Of a stretch of DNA of 64,000 bases, positions 49,057 through 59,750 are shown one piece after another. Numbering within the stretch: the first letter of the stretch is position 1; each line of letters starts with the position of its first letter. The stretch lies in contig NW_026570324.1 in the NCBI RefSeq assembly GCF_019649055.1, forward strand, positions 620,001 to 684,000, written 5' to 3'. Source of the stretch: Paramacrobiotus metropolitanus (Eukaryota > Tardigrada > Eutardigrada > Parachela > Macrobiotidae). The position numbers were made by a program, and so were the translations under genes. Below the pieces are notes generated by a model. It worked only from the letters and a program-made list of their open reading frames with translations. It did no database searches and had not been told where the DNA came from.

Positions 49057-51829
49057 GCTAGACCCTCATCGTTTACTCTTCAGATAATCGCCAGAATCTC
49101 ACAGGCACCGTATTTCGGAGTACGACAAAAAATTCCTTATTTAATAATGCAGTAATACGCAGTAATGGAGCAGTTGACGGTTCTGCGTCATCATGAAAAT
49201 TATTTTTTGTTTTTTCTGAAAATTAATGTCAACAGCGCTGCCCTGCCTTAATTAACATGACGATTCGAGTGCGTTGCATGGATCAACACAACGAGCAACG
49301 GTATGACGTTGTCGATAAGGGCGTATACCAACACATGACGTCACGTACGCAACGCGCAGATGGTACAGAAAAAGGTCACCGCGTAAGTGGCCGCGGGAAT
49401 AATTAAGCGGAATGGCAGACACGGACACCGATGTACAAACCGATCCGTGGATGCCAAGTTGCAAACACTCTCAAGATCTTGGTCGTTCATGTAATAAATT
49501 AGGCCGATCTCGTCCCCTGATGTTAACATCCAGATTCCAGCGGTAGGGAGAACACACACACGGACCAGTGCTACTATGCAGAATCGGGCTTGTACTGTAT
49601 ATACTATATTGTATCGGTATCTGCGCGTGATTCTGGTAAATATCTTCGACTACCGAAAACCTTAAAGAACCGGTTGAGAATTTAAGGTGCACCAAAGTTC
49701 GCAACCGCAACTGCACGATATTCTGGCTAATAATAACATATTTTGTTAATATATACGTATGTTATAATAATATCATAATAATACTCGTATTATAACATAA
49801 CACTTATCAGGCACGACTCACGCACGACTCGGCTCGAATACCGACCGTATCGGAGAGCAACTGTGTTACGTGTTCGCACGGTAAGGTGACCGTCATTTCG
49901 TCGACGAAAAGTCGTCGACCTGCATTACTAAGTTGAAGAGACACGCTGTCGACGCGTGACGACGCCGAACTAGCGTTTCGCTGAACTGTCTTAGCTTTCC
50001 CAGGTTTCTTAATTTTCCTTAGGGTTTCTTAAGTTTCTTAGATTTTCTTAGGTTTCTTAGGTAGTTGCGTTAGCCGTCCTCCTCGAGACGGTCGACGTAA
50101 TGGCGGTAGACATTGTGGCGGTCAACGAAATATCGGTGTTGTGGATAATCATGGGTCCAGTTGCAGCTGTGCAACTTATTAATTATCGCGATCTCTGTGC
50201 CTGATGTTTTGAAATTTTTAATTGTTTCTGGCCCGCACGGAATACGGGCGGTACAGTTACTGTACTTACAAGTAAAAACCACATTAATTAAAGTACCCCG
50301 ACAACGTGCTCCGTTCCAAAGACATTGGTAATATTGATATGTATCTGCAGTCTAGATCCTCCGCTAACGCCGACTTGGTGCCTGCATAATGCGTATGCTC
50401 CGTAGGATTTCTTACAGGGAGCCTATATCTGGTAACTTTATTCAGGCGGCAAATTGTGGAATTTCAGAGATTATCGATTGTGCTACAGCAGCGGAAGCCG
50501 GATATGGCTCATAACCGACCGCTAGCCACCATAGCAACGCGTTCTGCATACCTGTGTCGTTATTATATATACAAAGCTAACTTCGCCGGTTTTTTTCTCC
50601 CTTTTCCTCCAACACCGTTCGGCGCTGAATTTCGCTCGATAGCTTAAAAATATACTAAATTCCTGTAGTTTGTCCCTACAACTTTAATTTTTCGATCTTC
50701 TCTTTCTTCGAATTACGAAACATTACCAAAACGAATTTCGTTGATTGGCTTATCCTAAAGTATTATTATCGGATTGGCGGAAATGCGTATATTTTCGAAC
50801 AGAAACTGCTGACACAGCATAGCATATAACTGGGGCATAAAACTGCGGTGCATTAGTAATCGGTAAAGTTTAATACTCCTGTTTGTCGAAATTTTGTAAT
50901 TGGCAGATCGATAGTACATTAACATTTTTTTGGCGGAAAGAGGAAAGGGCAACAGTATAACGTGATTATCTGTACGGCAACGGGCAACTTACGTATAATC
51001 GCAAAAATCATTACTGCGTATTAGATTTTGTTAGAACGTTACTTCGAAGTTGCAAACACCACATTTCGTGAAATTAACTGCGTAATTTTCCTTCTTATTT
51101 GTACAGTGACTTCGGTTTTTTGCATGTGACAATCTTATATTTAACAATTCGCGGTATGCTAGTGATTATTAGTAGAGAAAGAATTATTTGTTGAGTGAAT
51201 TACTTTTATTATTGGTTATTATTTAGATAATTAATTACTCTACTGATTATTAGAAGACTAGTGTTTTGGTGCTCTTCCATTTCCCCATAAATTCATTTCA
51301 GCACAAGAAACAAATTTCATTATGCAGACATTCACTCGCTGCATCAGGCTGGACTTTCGCCATACCATTGTTGCTTATCCGGTTCCGTAAACTAATAGTT
51401 TTATCGTAGTTTTATAATTTATAATAGTTTTATCGACAATTTTAATAACCAATACTTTTAACTGGAAATATTATTCCTGTAACACAAAATAACGTTCTGC
51501 ACTCAATTTTGAAAACAAAAAAGTAATACTTATAAACAAGGAATAATAAACACTACTATTAGAAATAAACAAATAACAATAATTAATAATAATACTGATA
51601 ATGATAAAAATCGGTCATTATAATAATTGGCTCGAAAACCGATTGATCAGTCAACACGCATGATCACCAATTAAAAAAAACCATGTCAAATTAAAAACAT
51701 TTTAGCAAGCGGACGCATTTACTCATTGTTTCAGGTGGAAATTTTGGCATTCTGATGGTTTTAGAATAAAGTCAATACGCAAGAGAAAGTTTAGTATGCG
51801 GACACAGCAGCACAAAATTGCGGCCTGTT
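49057..51829. other. Intergenic region, mostly featureless
   Basis: No supportable gene. A short irregular repeat of TTTCTTAGG units lies at about 49990-50062. A minus-strand frame (50070-50282, no ATG) has CKYSNCTARI and HSCNWTH, vaguely like a FLYWCH-type zinc-binding motif from a transposase; too weak to call. An AAAGGTCACC motif is at 49371. Confidence 0.45.
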
Positions 51830-51833
51830 AAAC

Positions 51834-52101
51834 AGAGAGTTAGGGATTTTCGCCGGTCAGACAAAAGGGGATGGAATTTCGCCAGATAGACAGAGAGGTA
51901 GGGATTTTCGCCGGTTAGACTAAGGTACAGGGATTTTCGCCAGATAGACAGAGGGGTAGGAATTTCGTCCGATTAGACAGAGGGTAGGGATTTTCGCCGG
52001 TCAGACAAAGGGGCAGGATTTCCGCCGGTTAGACATGAGGGTGGGTTTTTCGTCGGTCAGACACAAGGGTAAGGATTTTCGCCGGATATGCAGAGGGGTA
52101 G
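51834..52101. repeat. Minisatellite with a unit of about 30 bp, about nine copies
   Basis: The unit reads approximately AGGGATTTTCGCCGGTCAGA followed by CAAAGGGGT. Nine units are visible, alternating between a GCCGGTCAGAC/GCCGGTTAGAC form and a GCCAGATAGAC form, with small indels. It is non-coding in all frames. Confidence 0.85.
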
Positions 52102-55100
52102 TAGTTCGTCATATTACAGTAAAGTTTGCTAATCAATAATTCCATAATCATTATTAACAATTATAAAAAATAAAACAATAATCAAAATTCAATGCTACAG
52201 TTTCCCAACCGAGGCCGGAGGCCGAGGTTGGGCTTGTTAGCACAAGTCAGTCACGTTACAAATTTTTTTACAAAAACAACTTACCAGCCAATTTGCCGCG
52301 ACTGCCATATTACACCACATGCATTACCAACGTTGCCATTGTCACTACCATCATCAGCATCCCGCCGCCGGCTACCGCCAACACGCAGCCGTCATGGTTA
52401 CGTCACGGAAGTTAGTTCGCCGTTCCATCTTGCGGCAACTTTTTGGCTGTAATGGGAGGCGCACTTGTTTTTGTTGTGTACTGTAAGATGGCGTTACCAG
52501 TGCATACGCAATACATGGATAAAGATCACAGTAAAGTATACATAAGTAGTTGGTTAAAGTAGTAAGATAAAGATCACAATTAAAAGCGTGGGGAAATGGT
52601 CGAAAAAATTCCTGGAAACCTTGAAGACGACGGAGTTGAAAATGTGCGGTATTACGGTAATTTACTGTAGCAGGAACTTCCTAATCTAAATTTATCGATA
52701 CCGCAGAAATCTGGGGATTTCGAAATCGAATAATTATGTATCAGAACGCCCTAACGTGATATTTGCACACCATATTATTGTACGAGTTCTCATGTTTATT
52801 ATGACAACTAACTGGCTCTGCGTTGCTTTGCCGAAATTAGGTACATACTGCGTTCGATTTTGATGGGATGAACCATAATAATACTGTATGTAATAATTAT
52901 AATAACGTACAAAAAAAATTTCCAAAAACATTCTTGTGTCTCTTTGTCCGCTCGTTAGCATGTCGCATTTTATTTTGTAAAACCGATTTATAGCCAATCT
53001 TATGTGTCTGCTGCAGTCAGTGTCAGTGGCTGCAGTTATATCAATATGTGCATTTACCTAATATATTGTACAGTGAACCTGCCTCCGAAATACACTTCAA
53101 ATTGTAAATCAATACGCCTGGAAGTAAATACCCTCGAGTTTTGACCGGCGGCGCGCGTATGTAACTGCCGGCTTTTACGGTAAATCAAATACCTAGTTAG
53201 TTATTCTTTTCACAAAATAATTTTAACAAAATAGCCACGTTTTGGGAAACAAGGAAACTATTAAATAAGCATGACTGATAACGGGAAAATGTTCGCACTT
53301 ACGGAAGCCGGAGGCCGCACACAGATATTATAATCACAGCCCAATAATAGTACTGGCTTACTAATACTACTACTAGTACTACTACGTATACGTAGTTAAT
53401 TGGCTGTGGTATTATGTAAACTGGTGAAATAGTCGTAATTAATGCTAGCCACCGGAAGTCACAATACCTCTTATATAAGAGGTATAAGCCGATATATATA
53501 TCGCTTGATTGATTGATTGCTGGACATTATTATCATATTCTAAACACGTACAGCAGTTCACTACAGCCGTCGATTTCTAAATTTCGAATTTTTTAATCAA
53601 CAGGTGTAATGTAAGCAATGTAATGTACGGAGTACTTACTCGTACTTATGGTTAGTGGAAAGTTGCAAAACCGAACGAGATGAAGCATTCTAGCACTAAC
53701 AAAGCTTTGTCGTACTACAAACCAGCTTTTGTAGCGGTAGTTGCTGCATTTGTGAACTCAAATCCATCAGAACCGCGCTATTAGTTCCAGAAAATGTATC
53801 TGTCTTACTTATTTTTGATAACTCCGCCTAGTGTTTATTCGTCGAGGTTACGGATCGGTGTGGTTCTGATGGAACCAACGTGACAGAAAATCCCTACATT
53901 GTGTAAAAGCCCGATGGAAACAAGGAATTGTTAGGGATTGACCTTTTTTCTGCGCGCCGGATCAATGACTTCCTTACCGATAACATATCTGTATTACTTA
54001 ATTTCGATCTGCGACTACCCTCCCAGGTTGTTGACGTGTTGTCATCTTGCACTGGAGGCTGGAGCTGTATCTACTCTGTACTTGGCGTAAAATACCATAG
54101 TATCATCATCCAGTAACCAGTTAACAAGGAGATACATATCACATGTCACGGCACACGTCATTCAGTAATGCACGTTGGAAATAAGTCCGAGGTACTGTAG
54201 ACGTACAATTTGAGCGGTTCCCTTTTCAATCAATTGAACCTTGGATCAATGGGAATTAATTCTTCCGCTGTGCCATAAGATTTTTTACACATCAACAAGT
54301 AGGTGAGGTTTTTTCGTTCAAGGTTATGCGCGCTGTGCTAATTATAAAGATCGATGAATGACTATTAAACTTCGTTCGAAACAGAATTATAGATTATCGG
54401 AATGAAGCATAACAAGCGTTGTCGATTAAAAATGAGAGAGTGCCGGCGAAATTCGAATTAAACCACACATTTTGCTACGCGTTATCGTAGGATTATTCTT
54501 TTCCAGTCATTTTATTTTCTGTGCACGTACTCGACTGGTGAAATTAAAGAATATTACCTGTACTGTACGAATAGAATTGTTGATATTTTTCAAAAGGTCA
54601 GATGAGCTCAGTAACGAATCCGATGTAAATGAAATGCGTAAATGCGATATTTAGAATAAATGCGTGTGATTATCAGATTATGTATAATACCGAAAGATTC
54701 CAGTTACACAATGCTTTTTGCAACGCAGTAAAAGCGCAATTTTTCGGCAGCTATACGCCAAAAAAACAGGAAAACAACTTGATAATTAAGAAGCAAGTAC
54801 AATTGCAGCAAGTATTGCAAGTACAATCTGCAGCAAAAGATTTTCGAGCGCGGTACGGGATACCGATATTTTATTGCCTACGTGGTTGTCTTTCCAGCTT
54901 CCACTATTTATAATACTAATGGTAGTACGCTATCTGACATTGCTCCGACAGCTGCTATTGAGAGTAGCAGTAGAACGTCTAAAATTTAAGTGAAAGAATT
55001 TTCCTCAGAACTATCAAATGATAGTTTCATACAGGGCTACACTTAGCCAGCCCGAAAATCGAATTGAAAAACACTAGAAAATGTGTCCTTCTGGTAAGTG

Positions 55101-55248
55101 TTCGTGTCTTTTTCTGTTTTTTTTTTGTGTTCGTAATGTTAGCATGTAATGCAGTATAATTAGGCACATATATCGTGCGACCTTTTATTCTGTAATCTTT
55201 TTCTGGCCACTTTTTCACCGGTGAGGGTTCTATTTGTTCTTTCTTCTC
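52102..55248. other. Gene-poor AT-rich region
   Basis: Nothing supportable as a gene. A near-palindrome (CCCAACCGAGGCCGGAGGCC ...) lies at 52203-52231 and a perfect 18-bp palindrome ACCTCTTATATAAGAGGT at 53466-53483. The open frame at 54629-54913 looks like chance. Confidence 0.45.
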
Positions 55249-55560
55249 TGGCTGGCCGTTTGCGCCGCTGATGTTGGCGCATTGTATTCCCCGGAAGTAT
55301 TAGGAGAAAGTAAAAATAATTTTTTCGCAGCATGCCTAAATCTTGTTATGAATTCAGTTCAGTATTCGGCGCCCCTACTTTTGCGCTCCCAAAAGCACTG
55401 CGAAAAAGCGTACAGTACGCTTGCTGTTATGTAACTTATGTGCATTACGTTTTATCTTTAATACGTAAAGTATTACAGAAGAGCGATTCAGAGTGCGGTA
55501 AAGCGAAAGTTTTAGTGTATGTATTCCATTTTTGACGCCATGTACCGGGTCATTTTCCTT
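55249..55560 (+). pseudogene. Relic similar to the PRDM linker exon and intron (copy E)
   Basis: The start (GCCGTTTGCGCCGCTGATGTTGG; product AVCAADVG) resembles the end of exon 5 of copy B (product AVLAAADVG, about 5697-5757). It is followed by a GTAAAA at the donor position. The end (about 55490-55560: AAGCGAAAGTTTTAGTGTATGTA and CCATGTACCGGGTCATTTTC) matches intron 5 of copy B at about 6055-6115. The spacing is similar, so it looks like a decayed copy of that exon-intron segment 47 kb from the array. It could instead be a dispersed repeat that also sits in the PRDM intron. Confidence 0.45.
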
Positions 55561-56014
55561 AAAGCTTCGGCGAAACTATCTGATTTTTCTTCGACCACGC
55601 TTGTTATGCGCTATTCCGATGATCCACAAATTTTTTCAACAAAATGCAATAGGCAGACATCGATCTGTCTCTAAACAATTAGCACAGCGTGCACATCATT
55701 AAAAGGAAAAACCTCTCCTACTCGTAGACGTCTAAAAAATCTTATATATGGCACAGCGGAAGAATTAATTCGCATTGATCCCAGATTCAATCAATTCAAC
55801 GATGCACCGCTTAAATCCTACCTACCGGGGACGTATATCCAAAGCGGATTATCGAATTATGTGTGTCATTACCGCGGATGTGTATTTGTATTAACTCGAC
55901 GATTATAATGTTGTATTTCACGCCCGATATAAAGCAACTGCTGTGCAAGTCAAAGTGCCGCAGTGTTGTCTGTTTCTATCGGTAAAATGCCACAACCGAT
56001 GTTTTTTATTTCAG
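55561..56014. other. Region between relic E and the orphan exon
   Basis: Nothing recognised. Confidence 0.4.
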
Positions 56015-56466
56015 GTGACACCGCTGGCCGTCAACAGCTTCAGGAGCTTATTGCAGGCGGTGTTAAGGTAGGTATCATGCAGTACTTGGGAAACTTCACC
56101 TCGATATGCCCACCCCACCCTACCACCGTCACCAACGATTCGCCGGATCCTGGTTTCTGGGATTCGTGGAGATTTTTATTAAACCCGGAACCTTGGATAC
56201 GTGACCTTGGCATGCCTTTAGTGGCCATGGTGCTTGTTGCGAAACTATCCGGTCAACTGTCCTTCCGTGCGCTTCTTGTGGGACTGAAAGAATTTTGTTG
56301 TCGATTTCGGCCATGCCGTGATTGTTTGGGGAACGATGAGAAAGTCCAGACGGCAATGGACGTCATCTTCGGATACGCGGCACTACGCCCCCTCCTTGCC
56401 GCTGCTTTGCATCTGACCTGCAGGCTGTATGAAGATGAATGCAAAGATGACACTGGGGCACCCAAA
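56015..56466 (+). CDS. Orphan exon of unknown gene
   Basis: An open reading segment bounded by a good acceptor (TTTTTTATTTCAG) and donor (CCAAAG|GTGAGT). It has about 150 codons, reading GDTAGRQQLQELIAGGVK at the start, then a hydrophobic stretch (MPLVAMVLVAKLSGQLSF), a Cys/Arg-rich segment (CCRFRPCRDC) and a second hydrophobic segment (AALRPLLAAALHL). GC is higher than in the surroundings. I recognise no family. Partner exons are not identified; the next downstream sequence is a LINE 3' end, which may have disrupted the gene. Confidence 0.35.
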
Positions 56467-56544
56467 GGTGAGTGCCTGTGGAATCATTAAATTAATAAAA
56501 GCAAGATATTATGTGGTAAAAATAGTACTGTGATATGTTGTGTG

Positions 56545-57468
56545 TTATTGCAAACCATATATAGCAGTGTGTATACGTTAAGCGGTGAAAGCATTCCCGT
56601 ATCCGACAATGTGAAGTACCTAGGCATCTATCTGGACCGACATTTAAACTGGAAACGTAACAGCGATAATCTAGCTACCCGCATGAAAAAAAGAATCCGT
56701 TACCTAAACGCACTGTTTCCATATCAAAACAGTGCGGCTCGAACGAAGTTGTATGATTCCCTTGTTAAACCGATAGCCGATTATGGCAGTTCCGTAGCTT
56801 TCTGTCAACAAAAGTTACAGATTGATCAGTTAGAAGACTGCCAATTTCGATTTTTAAAAAGTATCAGATTCGGACCTTGCAAGTTTGAGTATGCCGAAAC
56901 GCTCAAAAATGCGGGATATAAGTCTCTGTTATTTTGTCGTATTCGTAAATCTCTGCTCCTGGTGTACAAGATGGTGTTCCGTCTTGTACCTTATGGAGAA
57001 AAATTTTTCAAGCTTCGTGAAAAACTTGGTGCTGCCGCTGTTTGTATTGCAGGTAGAACACGCCAAATAACGTCTCTTGATGAACATCCCTACGCAGTGG
57101 AACCCGTGGACACGTGCACCCCGGACGGACGGAAGTTCATCAGCGAGCGCAGCTTTGCTTATCTGATGGCGCACTTGTGGAACGAAATCAAGCTGCCCCA
57201 GGAATCATACAACCGCATCACCAGTTTTGACTCTTGCCTGGATACGGTTGAATGGGCGGATTTAAAATGGACTAAGCGTTTCCTTCAACTTCATGTTGAT
57301 CATTACTGTTTACTGTAAAACTGTTGTTTATGTCTGCGATGTTTTATATGTAAGGCTATCACTCATGTGATAGCCTTTTCTCCCATGTTAGTCTATAACC
57401 TCGTGCAGGACATCCCTGATTGTTGTAGACATTAAGCTCATTAAACAAACAAACAAACAAACAAGAAA
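56545..57468 (+). mobile_element. 5'-truncated LINE (non-LTR retrotransposon) 3' end with (AAAC)n tail
   Basis: The frame ending at 57318 carries the region after the RT palm: VKYLGIYLDRHLNWK, the KLYDSLVKPIADYGS block, and a final HLWNEIKLP motif, typical of jockey/CR1/L2-like elements. There is a perfect 11-bp hairpin (AAGGCTATCAC / GTGATAGCCTT, 57352-57377) in the 3' UTR and a tail of about five AAAC units (57444-57466). The upstream RT and endonuclease are absent. The open frame has no stops, so insertion is fairly recent. Confidence 0.8.
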
Positions 57469-58050
57469 CTATGCTGGCTGGATACCTATTGGCTATTGGC
57501 TATGGACTATTTCTAAAATGTACGCGTATTTAAGCAAAAATAAGCAAACAGTTAAGTGTTAAGAAAACAATAAGACCTTTTCTAGCCATCGGCTTTCTCA
57601 GCATGACCCGTAGGCGACAGCCTAAAATAAGGTTCGTATTTTGTAGAAACCGAGCTACTCGCAGCATATAAAAGAATGCTAAGCGACAAGATGTCGTTGT
57701 TAGCGGAGGACGGACATCCGTAAGTGGTTGAACGCAATCAACGGCAGAACTTCACAAAGCGGGAATTGAGAGATATGCGCCGGATTGTTGAGAAATCTGA
57801 GGTCCTGGGGCAAATGATTGAAGGCGCCTATTCCTTTTTCCGATTTTCGGAATTTCTTCGACGTGGTAAGTCAAATTTCGTTGTATAGATCTGATTTTCA
57901 TAAGTATGCTGGTTTGATCCGTTACTTCATCTGTTTTTAATTTTATAAACTTGGGTGAATCGCAAGAAAAAATGTCAGAGACCGTCAGTAGTACGTTTCG
58001 GCAACTTTTCCCTTTTGATAGCAATAAAATCAATTTTATGTATTGTATCT
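57469..58050. other. Region between LINE and 112-bp tandem repeat
   Basis: Nothing recognised. Confidence 0.4.
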
Positions 58051-58372
58051 TATGATAGTGATGTGGATATTAGCAGCTGAAGACAATTTCTGAAGGGGTA
58101 CATAAATTAGAAAAAGCTATTTTAGAATGCCTTTTGTATTAGAATGCCCTTTGTGTGTTAGCGTATGTAGTGATATGGATATTAGCAGCTGAAGACAATT
58201 TCTGAAGGGGTACATAAATTAGAAAAAGCCATTTTAGAATGCCCTTTGTATTAGAATGCCCTTTGTCTGTTAGCGTATGTAGTGATATGGATATTAGCAG
58301 CTGAAGACAATTTCTGAAGGAGTATTAGAAAAAGTTATTTTGGAATGCCCTTTGTATTATCAGGCTGAACGT
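58051..58372. repeat. 112-bp tandem repeat, about 2.8 copies
   Basis: Units start at about 58056, 58168 and 58280, each with TAGTGATATGGATATTAGCA, then GCTGAAGACAATTTCTGAAG and GAATGCCCTTTGTATTAGAATG. The third copy has an internal deletion and ends early. Few differences separate the copies, so the expansion is recent. Confidence 0.85.
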
Positions 58373-59633
58373 CTAGCCATGTGCAAACTCACTTGATTAA
58401 AGCTGATTTTATAAGATCGATGATGATACTTTGCTCTGCATTCTGTAATACCTAACATTATACGCCCACTGGCTGCTCCTTTAAACGATATTGCTCGTAC
58501 AAAGGCAGATACCCGGGAACCCGGCGTTTGCATGGTTACTTACTTTGATACCCCGTTTTACATACTACTGCAGGCATATCTTTTTATTAATGGTTTATCG
58601 ATGTGCTCCGTAATTGTTCTGATGCTCCTTAATTGTTCTGATGCTCCGTAATTGTTTTTCATTTTATCAGCTCTTTGGTTTAGCACTAGCATTCCAATTT
58701 GCAAAGACAAGGAACATATCGCACTCGAGCTCCAATAAGCACGAGTAATTCAAATTATCGGTCAGTTTTGCTTAACAACGATAGTGAAATGCGTAGGGAC
58801 GAGAATGGCGTCTAACGGTAAGTCACGTCTTCTACTTTGATACTAACAAAATCGCGCGTATTAGTTCGCTCATTTCTGGCTTGCGTCCGTTAAGTACAGT
58901 ATTAAAATTTTCAGTTTCCATAATTTCAGACACCCAGGCTCGCTGAGTACAAGAGCATATGCAAGACTGGTATTTTGTCACATGTGGCCTTCCATTTTTT
59001 ACATATTCCCGAATTTATGCCTCTTGCCTTGGGCCCGTATTAAATCGTGCCGGCCATGGCCAGTTGTCGTTGTACAGTTTCTTAAGACCGGTATTTTACA
59101 TCGATAATTTAGTATTTTACATAGACCGGTACATCGATAAACCATTAAGTTTTGCATTTTAAAGATGATTGTAAGTACTACAATACAGGCTGTAGTATAG
59201 TATGCTGTAAGTACATGTGAAAACGTACAGTACTTTGTAGTATAAACTGTATAATGTATTGTATAAGTAATGTAATGAATATCTTTATTGGCAATAGCCA
59301 CCCAAATGAAAATAATTGCAAGCGCTGGTACACTGCTTAATAGTTAAAAATTAAGGATTAAAAAAACAACCAAAATCCCTATCCTCTCTTGGGTTAAAAG
59401 GCGATGTACAGTACTATAGCTAGTATTTTGTCCAATGCAACTGAAAAAGCATTCAGCGAATCAGCAGCTAGACCACCCAACAAAGTACAAATAAAAGGCT
59501 ATAGATACGTACTATAATAGGGATCTAGCTGCTGATCATGAATGACTTTTCACCTCTCCCGCTTTTATTATGTCTGCTAGTAGAATTTGTCGGTACAGTT
59601 TCATTACAGTAGTTTTCATCTTTATTTTTGCAG
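58373..59633. other. Gene-poor stretch
   Basis: A tiny ATG exon-like sequence (58805-58817, ATGGCGTCTAACG followed by GTAAGT) has a good donor. Its nearest acceptor (58930) leads to an immediate stop, so no gene model could be built. Nothing else seen. Confidence 0.35.
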
Positions 59634-59750
59634 AAAACTCTGGTGCACGTGAGCATCGCCGAGGCATCCAGTCTATTCGATCGGCATGATCAGGAACGGG
59701 AGGCTGCAAGACAACGAGATGCCGCACGACAACAGGATGCTGCAAGATAG
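59634..59750 (+). CDS. Possible terminal exon, charged helical tail
   Basis: A strong acceptor (CATCTTTATTTTTGCAG) is followed by 38 codons and TAG, reading TLVHVSIAEASSLFDRHDQE and then Arg/Gln/Asp/Ala heptad-like repeats (REAARQRDAARQQDAAR). It would suit the helical C-terminus of a spliced gene, but no upstream exon is identified. Confidence 0.3.
   Translation, partial: KTLVHVSIAEASSLFDRHDQEREAARQRDAARQQDAAR

Noticed and set aside
50070-50282. Cys/His-containing minus-strand frame resembling a FLYWCH-type motif
   Set aside because: No ATG, too few conserved positions, no neighbouring transposase.
52192-52452. 86-codon open frame beside the minisatellite
   Set aside because: Composition looks random, and it starts inside a near-palindrome.
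53466-53483. Perfect 18-bp palindrome ACCTCTTATATAAGAGGT
   Set aside because: Isolated, in AT-rich DNA, with no associated feature.
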